Assembly: GCA_003132905.1 (NCBI GenBank)
Contig: PKZC01000441.1
Span: 1 to 6,350 of the forward strand
DNA: 6,350 bases
Reading direction: 5' to 3'
Source of the DNA: Bryobacterales bacterium
GTDB taxonomy: Bacteria; Acidobacteriota; Terriglobia; Bryobacterales; Bryobacteraceae
The translations under genes were made by a program, and so were the position numbers. The notes beneath the pieces are model-generated. The model saw only the letters and a list, made by a program, of their open reading frames with translations. It ran no database searches and had not been told where the DNA came from. This document shows positions 1 to 5,437 of the stretch, piece after piece. Every line of letters starts with the position of its first letter. Within the stretch, counting starts at the first letter, position 1.

Positions 1-387
1 CCATCCGCCTGAGAGCGAGGCGGCCGGCGCGGTGGGATCCTCGAATCCGGCACGGCGCAGCATCATTTCAATGCGAACCGCCTTCTCCCGTTCTTCCAAG
101 TGCACGCCGGAGAGCGCGTGACTCAGAACTGACGTGACGGTGTCCTCGGGCGCGAATAGAGAATCCTGAGGGACGTAGGCCAGCCGGCTGTACTTCCGGA
201 TCGCGCGGTCGCCCGAGTCCGGAACATCGTTCCCGGCCAGAATCTCAAGCAAACTGGTTTTGCCGCTGCCGTTTGGTCCGATCAATCCGGTACGCTCTCC
301 TTCGGAAAGGCTGAGCGAAAGATTTTCAAACAGAACGCGCGCGCCAAATCGCTTGCCGATCGCGGAGACACTGAGGAGAACACCCAT
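1..387 (-). CDS. ABC-F family ATP-binding protein, N-terminal part (cut by window edge)
   Basis: I translated this from the reverse strand: 129 codons from an ATG at 387 to the window edge, starting MGVLLSVSAIGKRFG. A Walker A motif GPNGSGKT lies at residues 37-44, a Q-loop glutamine near 74 (YVPQD), and the ABC signature LSGGW at 125-129, where the sequence stops. The short distance from Walker A to signature and the LSGGW form, with no membrane segment before them, fit the first nucleotide-binding domain of the soluble twin-domain ABC-F family (Uup/EttA-like). These proteins act on the ribosome or its assembly rather than in transport. The second domain, the linker and the Walker B are outside the window, so the subfamily cannot be set. 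It lies 78 nt downstream of tsaB on the same strand and is probably co-transcribed. No Shine-Dalgarno sequence is seen before the ATG. An in-frame GTG at 405 is a weaker alternative start. Confidence 0.9.
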   Translation of the reverse strand, partial: MGVLLSVSAIGKRFGARVLFENLSLSLSEGERTGLIGPNGSGKTSLLEILAGNDVPDSGDRAIRKYSRLAYVPQDSLFAPEDTVTSVLSHALSGVHLEEREKAVRIEMMLRRAGFEDPTAPAASLSGGW

Positions 388-416
388 CGTCTTTAAGAAT
401 GGCACGGAGGAGGAAC

Positions 417-457
417 GTGGCTGGTGGCCGGTGCTCGTGGCTCGTGGCTGGTGGCTG
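417..457. repeat. Degenerate heptamer repeat GTGGCTS, six units
   Basis: Six consecutive units of about 7 bp fill most of the gap between tsaB and the ABC-F gene. On the plus strand they read GTGGCTG (417-423), GTGGCCG (424-430), the 6-bp GTGCTC (431-436), GTGGCTC (437-443), GTGGCTG (444-450) and GTGGCTG (451-457). The transcribed strand therefore carries CAGCCAC/GAGCCAC repeats between the tsaB stop and the next start. There is no strong self-complementarity, so it does not look like a terminator. The function is unknown. It resembles a simple interspersed repeat that I recall from acidobacterial intergenic regions, which is recollection rather than a search result. Confidence 0.75.
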
Positions 458-466
458 GTAGAGGAA

Positions 467-1072
467 CTATTCTTTCCAGAACAGCTCGGCGTCGGAGCGG
501 CGCACATAATTCGCGTCGATACCGGCGGGATCGGTGGAACGTCCGGCGTTGAAATCGTCCCAGGCGATGTGGCCAATGGCCGCCGCCAGCGAGCGCGGCG
601 CGTCGATGGAGGAAACGATTTCGCAATTGTGCGCTGGCAATCGCGGGAGCCATGCTTCGAGCTTCAACACGGCTTCCGGCATCACCAGCTCCAGCCGGCT
701 GTTATAGACGGCCGCATAAACCTCGCCGCGGCGCGCGTCGATTATCGTGGCTCGTAACGGCGCCGATCCGAAGAAGGCCAGCGCTCGCAGGTTCGATACG
801 GCAACCACCCGTTTTCCGGTGGCTTCAGCCAGACCTTTTACGGCCGCCAGCCCGATGCGCACACCGGTGAAGGAGCCGGGGCCCGAGGCGGCCGCGAAGC
901 ATTCCATTTGATGCACCGTGGTTCCATTCTTTTCGAGCAGGTGTTGCAGGTGGCCGTAGAGCACATGGCCGAAACCTTCCGGAGCATGCAGCGCAATTTC
1001 CTCCACCACGATATTGGCTTCAGTGAGCGCGATACTGCCGAATTCAGACGTCGTGTCGATGGAAAGAATCAC
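467..1072 (-). CDS. tsaB: tRNA threonylcarbamoyladenosine biosynthesis protein TsaB
   Basis: A 201-residue protein starting MILSIDTTSEFGS, the ASKHA-fold opening typical of TsaB (YeaZ). The family hallmark GPGSFTGVRIGLAAVKGLA lies at residues 64-82, a second conserved block IDARRGEVYAAVY at 111-123, and a typical tail ANYVRRSDAELFWK at 187-200. TsaB is a cytoplasmic partner of TsaD and TsaE. With the threonylcarbamoyl-adenylate made by TsaC they form t6A37 on tRNAs reading ANN codons. TsaB is the non-catalytic scaffold that binds TsaD. The length is slightly below the usual 220-230 residues, but all blocks are present. The start is GTG at 1072, and its last two bases plus the next form part of a GTGA overlap with the stop of the upstream glycosidase-like gene, so translation is probably coupled. 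The stop is TAG at 469-467. Confidence 0.95.
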   Translation of the reverse strand: MILSIDTTSEFGSIALTEANIVVEEIALHAPEGFGHVLYGHLQHLLEKNGTTVHQMECFAAASGPGSFTGVRIGLAAVKGLAEATGKRVVAVSNLRALAFFGSAPLRATIIDARRGEVYAAVYNSRLELVMPEAVLKLEAWLPRLPAHNCEIVSSIDAPRSLAAAIGHIAWDDFNAGRSTDPAGIDANYVRRSDAELFWKE

Positions 1073-2814
1073 TTGCTCACTGGAGACGCTTCGAGCTGAT
1101 AGACGCGATCCGTCTGGTATGCCTTGCCATTTGCGTTCAACGCCGTCAAGTGAATGCTGAGGACGGCGGGGAAATTGGCGGCGATCGATGCGGGCACCGA
1201 AAATGTTCCGGACGAACCGGCGCCCAGCACGCGGAATCCCCGTCCATCGGCGGCCACTTCACCGCTCCAGAGAAACATCATCGCACGCGTGGCGCGAGTT
1301 TCTCGCGTTAGTTTTACGGAGAATTGCAGGGGCTTGCCCGCTTCAAGCGAGTTACCGGGCGGAGCCGCGATTTCGAACGGAATCTTCTTCAAGTCCGTCT
1401 CGATCTCCTGCACCGGCACGGGCCTCGACTCGAATTTATAGGACTTCAGCATTCCTTCTTTGTGACCCTCGCGCGCTATATATAGCACCCAAGGATGGCT
1501 GGCGTCCGGCGCTTCGCCCGTGAAATGCTCGCCGTTATACTTCTTCTGTTCGAGCGACTCTCCGGTGGCGGGATTCAGCCACTGGATGTCATAGCCATGC
1601 TTTTCCACCCGGACTTCGACGGGCGGTCCTGGATGTTCGATGTAATTCACGTACTCGACATCTTCCAGTGCCACTGCGCGTGTGCCGTCGACATCGAAAT
1701 ACGGTTCCAGTTCCCAATGCCGCGTGTCGGCCATGAAGTCGAACCAGTATTTCGCGACGTTCGGGTTCTCGCCTCGAAACTCCGGATATTCTCCATCGAT
1801 GGTGGAGTTCCACAAATGTTGGGCATCAGTGACGCCGACAAATGGCACTGGATAGAACTGATGTTCGACTGACCCGACTGCGTCGTCCTGAGACCCTTCG
1901 ATGACGAAATCCATCCAGCCATCTGAGAGTAGCGGTGAGGAAGTTATTTTGGAGTTAGACGATCGCGGATGTTGATATGGATCTAGTTTCTTGAGATCGA
2001 GGCCTAGCTCCTTCAGCAGAGCCCGGCCATCCGGGTAGGTTTCGAATTCTTCCAGTCCCTGCCACGTGATGTTGAAGGGAGCGTAGCGCGCGACGACATA
2101 GCGAATGAAGCGCTCACGCGCCTGCCAATCGGGAAAAAGCGCGGTGATGCAGTCTGGATCGGACGCGAGCATGAGATCGGTAGTGATTCCGCGTTTGTGA
2201 ATTTCGGCCACGCGGCGATCGAGTTCGTCGAAATACATTGGGTTGGGCCGATCCGCGCCGAGGTAAACCTGCGCGCGATCCTTCGCATTCCCAAGAATGG
2301 AGCCGCGAAAATGGTTGAACTTATTTTGGGCAGCTTGGTCAAGCTCGGAACTAAACTCAGCGGAACTGGCGAACGCAAAACGGTCGGCGATGAATCCCAT
2401 CCAGAGGTGGGCCTTCTTGTTGTCGGTGGTCCAATGGTGCACGTTCGCGACGTTTACAAAACCGGGCGCGTCAGAGGCGGCGGCGTTGAACATGCTTTCC
2501 TTGCCGTCGAAGGAGGGGAGGTTGCTGGTGACCCGATAGGTCCACTGGCCGGCTTCGGCGGGGGTGAAGCGTATAACCATTTTGTTCCGGCTGGCATCCC
2601 AAAAGCCCGGCATGAGATAAGTTTTGAAACGTGGCGAACGGAACTCGGCCTGGAGAGTGACGGTGGCATAGGGATTCAGATGGGCTGCGGCGTCGCCGGC
2701 TGAAAGCTCGAATGGGATCTCGCACGGTGAATATGCGGGAGTTCCCTCACAAGCCGACTGTGCGAGCGCAGAAAGAGCGAAGACACAGAACACAAGCGGC
2801 AAACGCGCCAACAT
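1069..2814 (-). CDS. Secreted DUF5060/DUF4038-type glycoside hydrolase-like protein
   Basis: A 581-residue protein from ATG at 2814. A TTG at 2817 would add one residue, and an in-frame TGA at 2823-2821 excludes a longer form. Positions below count from the TTG. A signal peptide covers residues 1-20 (hydrophobic LPLVFCVFALSALA, likely cut near ALAQ). Residues about 30-97 form an immunoglobulin-like DUF5060 domain (PCEIPFELSA, LMPGFWD, VIRFTPAEAGQWTYRV). Residues about 125-375 resemble the DUF4038/apiosidase-like (GH140-type) TIM barrel: HHWTTDNKKAHLWMG, the segment RYAPFNITWQGLEEFETYPD near 244-263 with candidate acid E256/E257/E259, KLDPYQHPRSSNS at 277-289, and NSTIDGEYPEFRGE at 337-350 with candidate E343. 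Residues about 398-450 (YDIQWLNPATGE) resemble the small beta domain that follows such barrels, and about 475-575 is another beta-rich stretch. The likely role is periplasmic or extracellular hydrolysis of a plant or microbial polysaccharide. The substrate cannot be told. It is the first gene of the leftward group and its stop overlaps tsaB. GAAAG just before the start is a weak ribosome site. Confidence 0.85.
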   Translation of the reverse strand: MLARLPLVFCVFALSALAQSACEGTPAYSPCEIPFELSAGDAAAHLNPYATVTLQAEFRSPRFKTYLMPGFWDASRNKMVIRFTPAEAGQWTYRVTSNLPSFDGKESMFNAAASDAPGFVNVANVHHWTTDNKKAHLWMGFIADRFAFASSAEFSSELDQAAQNKFNHFRGSILGNAKDRAQVYLGADRPNPMYFDELDRRVAEIHKRGITTDLMLASDPDCITALFPDWQARERFIRYVVARYAPFNITWQGLEEFETYPDGRALLKELGLDLKKLDPYQHPRSSNSKITSSPLLSDGWMDFVIEGSQDDAVGSVEHQFYPVPFVGVTDAQHLWNSTIDGEYPEFRGENPNVAKYWFDFMADTRHWELEPYFDVDGTRAVALEDVEYVNYIEHPGPPVEVRVEKHGYDIQWLNPATGESLEQKKYNGEHFTGEAPDASHPWVLYIAREGHKEGMLKSYKFESRPVPVQEIETDLKKIPFEIAAPPGNSLEAGKPLQFSVKLTRETRATRAMMFLWSGEVAADGRGFRVLGAGSSGTFSVPASIAANFPAVLSIHLTALNANGKAYQTDRVYQLEASPVSK

Positions 2815-2825
2815 CAACTTTCAGC

Positions 2826-2861
2826 GTATCGCATGCGTGCATCAGTATCATGCGTGCATCA
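2826..2861. repeat. Adjacent tandem repeat in the divergent intergenic region
   Basis: Two head-to-tail units abut exactly: GTATCGCATGCGTGCATCA (2826-2844, 19 bp) and GTATCATGCGTGCATCA (2845-2861, 17 bp). They are identical apart from an extra GC dinucleotide after GTATC in the first. Each holds ATGCGTGCAT, an imperfect palindrome with ATGC and GCAT arms around a central GT. The pair sits 12 bp upstream of the glycosidase ATG and about 40 bp upstream of the ndh ATG, so it could be a twin operator for either divergent gene. A simple slippage duplication is the alternative. Confidence 0.7.
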
Positions 2862-2891
2862 AGGGAACGGAAAATAGCATCCAATGGACTT

Positions 2892-2898
2892 AAGGGGG
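2892..2898 (+). promoter_or_regulatory. Ribosome binding site of ndh
   Basis: AAGGGGG lies four bases before the ATG at 2903. It is a purine-rich, partial Shine-Dalgarno match and supports that start over any internal one. It is the clearest ribosome site in the window, and the other genes have weak or no such sequence. Confidence 0.6.
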
Positions 2899-2902
2899 CG
2901 TT

Positions 2903-4240
2903 ATGGAACCTCAACATCGCGTGGTGATCCTGGGCGGTGGTTTTGGCGGGCTCTACGCCGCGAAGGCGCTCAAGAAAGCGCCGGTGCAAGTCACGCTGGT
3001 GGATCGCCGCAATTTCCATCTGTTCCAACCGCTGCTCTATCAGGTGGCGACCGGCGCTCTGTCACCTGGCGAAATCGCATCGCCGCTGCGCTCCGTGTTG
3101 AGCCGGCAAAAGAACACGCGGGTGCTGCTGGGCGAGGCCAGGGATCTGGACCTGGAATCGAATCGCGTGATTCTCGACGATGGCCAAACTGTGGAGTTCG
3201 ATTCGTTGATCGTCGCCACCGGCTCCACCGATTCGTACTTCGGACATGACGCCTGGCGGAAGAACGCGCCCAGCCTCAAGACCATTGAGGAGGCCACCGA
3301 GATCCGGCATAAGATCCTGTATGCGTTTGAGGCTGCCGAGCGTGAGACGGATCCGGAGAAGCAGCGGGAGTGGCTGACATTTGCGATCGTCGGCGGCGGC
3401 CCCACCGGAGTGGAACTGGCGGGAGCGCTGGCTGAAATCGCTCATGACACGCTGCGGCACGACTTTCGTTCTATTCGCCCAGAGGAGGCACGCATTTTCC
3501 TGATTGAAGGAGCGCCCCGTGTGCTGCCAACGTATCCGGCGGATTTGTCCGCGAAGGCCGAAGCGTCGTTAGCGCGACTGCAGGTTACGACCCATACTGG
3601 CGTGTTTGTCACCAACATCGATGACCGCAGCGTCACGGTGAAGCCGCAGAATGGCGTGGAACGCAAGATTGGCGCTCGTACCATTGTTTGGGCGGCCGGA
3701 GTTGCCCCGTCATCGTTCGCCGAAGTGCTGGAGCGACGCGCGGGTGCGGCCCGCGATCGGATTGGGCGGGTGATGGTGAATCCCGATTGCAGCGTAGTTG
3801 GGCATCCCGGCATTTTTGTGATCGGCGACTTGGCCCATTTCGAGCAGGATGGGAAGCTGCTTCCAGGCGTAGCGCAGGTGGCCATGCAGCAGGGCGCTTA
3901 TGTAGCGAAACTCATTAGCCATCGGCAGCTGAACGAAAAACCTCTTCCTCCTTTCCACTATTTCGACAAAGGCAACCTGGCGGTGATTGGACGCGCATCG
4001 GCGGTGGCGCAGATCGGGCCGCTGCACTTGTCAGGATTGCTTGCGTGGCTGACCTGGCTATTCGTGCACTTGATGTACCTGGTGGAATTTTCCAACCGCG
4101 TACTCGTGTTCGTTCAGTGGGGTTTTCTTTACCTCACGTTCAATCGAGGCGCTCGCCTGATCACAGGAGCGGACTCGCGGGACTATGCGGGCGAAGCGGT
4201 GGGAGACGAACTCGATCGCACGGTGGCGAAGCGCGCGTAA
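2903..4240 (+). CDS. ndh: Type II NADH:quinone oxidoreductase (NDH-2), FAD-dependent
   Basis: A complete 445-residue protein of the usual NDH-2 length. It moves electrons from NADH through FAD to membrane quinone without pumping protons. The N-terminal FAD-binding Rossmann motif is GGGFGG (residues 11-16), followed by the family block DRRNFHLFQPLLYQVATG (34-51). The second dinucleotide fold has GGGPTGVELAG (164-174). An acidic residue at the end of its second strand (E202 in IFLIEG) favours NADH over NADPH. IVWAAGV (261-267) and VIGDLAHF (306-313) complete the FAD site, and AQVAMQQGAY (324-333) matches the conserved AQ and QG segment near the quinone site. The C-terminal region about 372-420 (LSGLLAWLTWLFVHLMYLVEF, then VLVFVQWGFLYL) is hydrophobic and aromatic, as expected for peripheral anchoring on the inner face of the cytoplasmic membrane. 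It appears monocistronic, divergent from the glycosidase-tsaB group and 73 bp before the SGNH gene. Confidence 0.95.
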   Translation: MEPQHRVVILGGGFGGLYAAKALKKAPVQVTLVDRRNFHLFQPLLYQVATGALSPGEIASPLRSVLSRQKNTRVLLGEARDLDLESNRVILDDGQTVEFDSLIVATGSTDSYFGHDAWRKNAPSLKTIEEATEIRHKILYAFEAAERETDPEKQREWLTFAIVGGGPTGVELAGALAEIAHDTLRHDFRSIRPEEARIFLIEGAPRVLPTYPADLSAKAEASLARLQVTTHTGVFVTNIDDRSVTVKPQNGVERKIGARTIVWAAGVAPSSFAEVLERRAGAARDRIGRVMVNPDCSVVGHPGIFVIGDLAHFEQDGKLLPGVAQVAMQQGAYVAKLISHRQLNEKPLPPFHYFDKGNLAVIGRASAVAQIGPLHLSGLLAWLTWLFVHLMYLVEFSNRVLVFVQWGFLYLTFNRGARLITGADSRDYAGEAVGDELDRTVAKRA

Positions 4241-4270
4241 TCGGACGTCGGCCAATGCCTGAAGAGCCGC

Positions 4271-4276
4271 TATACT
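4271..4276 (+). promoter_or_regulatory. Candidate -10 box (TATACT) before the SGNH-MBOAT pair
   Basis: TATACT matches five of six bases of the TATAAT consensus and lies 38 bp before the preferred ATG at 4314, in the only spacer between ndh and the acetylation genes. No good -35 hexamer is seen at the usual distance (TCGGCC around 4248-4253). The box sits inside an imperfect inverted repeat: GCCAAT at 4251-4256 with ATTGGC at 4286-4291, and AGCC at 4265-4268 with GGCT at 4281-4284. This could be an operator or chance. Without a run of T after it, it is not a convincing terminator. Confidence 0.3.
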
Positions 4277-4313
4277 GGATGGCTTATTGGCAAGTTCCGC
4301 GACACCCCTATCC

Positions 4314-5426
4314 ATGAATGAACCGGCTGCGTCCGGGCCGGTTTCCGTGCGCCCCGTCTGGACTCGTATTCTGGCTACGATCTTGTTCTTCGCCGCCTTT
4401 GAAGGCGTGCTATTCCACAGCGGGCTCTATTCCTTAATCGTCGAGCCAGACTCGACCACTGGCTTTATGGAATTGCAGTTGCGCAACGAGATCCGGCGGA
4501 CAAAGGCAAATCGCAATCAGGTGCTGGCAGTGGGAGACTCGCGTATGCCGCTGCTGCCGCGCATCGTGAATGAAGCCGGGGCCGATTATACATTCGCGAC
4601 CATGGCGCTGGGCGGAACCTCACCACGAACGTGGTATTACGGGCTGCGCGCCGTTGATCCCAAGGCCAACAACTATGCGGCCATCGTAATTCCCAGCGCC
4701 GACTACAACGAACCCGATAATTTCGATTACGTGTCGGAACGCGAGGCGGATCTGCACTACCTGATCGGGCGTTTGGGACTTCGCGACCTGGGCGAATTCC
4801 CCTGGACTTATCGGGGAAAAAAGGCGCAATGGATGATTGTCCGGGGGATGATCCTGAAAGGGACGATTTACAAGCGCGATTTTATCGAGTTCCTGGATCA
4901 CCCGATCGATCGTATCGTGAAGGCGCAGTACTACAATCACGATTCGGCGGGTTGGTATTACGTCTACGGGGGCAGCGACAAAAATCTCGCTGGATTGCAG
5001 ATCGATTGGAAGCACCAAACGGTGCAGGCTCCCGACCGGATTACAACCAGCGAGCGCAATCAAATCCAGGGCATGCTGTTTCCGGCCGAGCGGCCCGGCG
5101 AGGGACGGGAAACTGCTTATCTGCGCTATTGGTATGGGCGGATCGTCGATTATTACCGGGGTTCGGGCACGAAATTGATCTTCATTCGAGTGCCGCGCGC
5201 GCCGCTGTCTCCTCCCGATGAGCCGCCCAAAATGGACAGCGCGGTGCGGCAGATCGCATCGCAACCGAATGTGGTGGTGCTCAATGAAGGCCTGTTCAAT
5301 GCGCTGGAGCGTCCCGAGCTGTTCTGGGATGCCTGGCATATGAACCGCGCAGGGATGGAGCAGTTTTCGAGGGCGCTGGCAACGGCGGTGGACAACGTTT
5401 TGGGTCGCCCAAGCCCTAAATCGTGA
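4314..5426 (+). CDS. Membrane-anchored SGNH/GDSL-fold protein, probable partner of the MBOAT O-acyltransferase
   Basis: A 370-residue protein from ATG at 4314. A TTG at 4287 would add nine residues (MASSATPLS), and neither start has a clear ribosome site. One N-terminal membrane segment (about residues 17-43, RILATILFFAAFEGVLFHSG) puts the rest outside the cytoplasmic membrane. SGNH blocks are visible: VLAVGDSRMP (70-79) with the nucleophile serine S76, ALGGTSPRTWYYG (98-110) as the glycine block, IPSADYNEPD (126-135) as a possible asparagine block, and the catalytic D339-x-x-H342 in FWDAWHMNRAGM. Such proteins (AlgJ/AlgX- or PatB-like) take acetyl groups passed across the membrane by an MBOAT protein and place them on a polysaccharide, or act as acetylesterases. 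The MBOAT gene follows after 11 nt, which favours the transferase role. Overall similarity to a named family is not obvious by eye, so the target polymer is unknown. Confidence 0.8.
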   Translation: MNEPAASGPVSVRPVWTRILATILFFAAFEGVLFHSGLYSLIVEPDSTTGFMELQLRNEIRRTKANRNQVLAVGDSRMPLLPRIVNEAGADYTFATMALGGTSPRTWYYGLRAVDPKANNYAAIVIPSADYNEPDNFDYVSEREADLHYLIGRLGLRDLGEFPWTYRGKKAQWMIVRGMILKGTIYKRDFIEFLDHPIDRIVKAQYYNHDSAGWYYVYGGSDKNLAGLQIDWKHQTVQAPDRITTSERNQIQGMLFPAERPGEGRETAYLRYWYGRIVDYYRGSGTKLIFIRVPRAPLSPPDEPPKMDSAVRQIASQPNVVVLNEGLFNALERPELFWDAWHMNRAGMEQFSRALATAVDNVLGRPSPKS

Positions 5427-5437
5427 CGCCTTAATTC

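Noticed and set aside
260..757. 165-codon plus-strand open frame spanning the ABC-F start and the tsaB end
   Set aside because: It runs through the Walker A coding region of one gene, the heptamer repeat and the tail of tsaB in antisense, and its translation is low-complexity.
1475..1486. Perfect 12-bp palindrome GCTATATATAGC
   Set aside because: It lies inside the glycosidase coding region, encoding part of VLYIARE on the minus strand. Alternating TA makes palindromes easily, and there is no promoter context.
2197..2703. 168-codon open frame on the plus strand opposite the glycosidase gene
   Set aside because: The opposite strand has a signal peptide and conserved domain motifs through the same region. 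This frame shows no motif and no ribosome site.
2747..3028. 93-codon minus-strand frame across the divergent intergenic region
   Set aside because: It overlaps both the signal-peptide end of the glycosidase gene and the FAD-binding start of ndh in other frames, and shows no motif.
4321..4343. Inverted repeat AACCGGC / GCCGGTT with a 9-base loop, as a terminator of ndh
   Set aside because: It falls inside the start of the SGNH coding sequence, seven bases after the ATG, and is followed by only a short T run. A chance GC-rich stem is the simpler reading.
4620..5339. 239-codon open frame on the minus strand opposite the SGNH gene
   Set aside because: It is antisense to a gene with clear SGNH motifs, has no recognisable domain, and is rich in Arg, Pro and Ile as expected of a shadow frame in GC-rich coding DNA.
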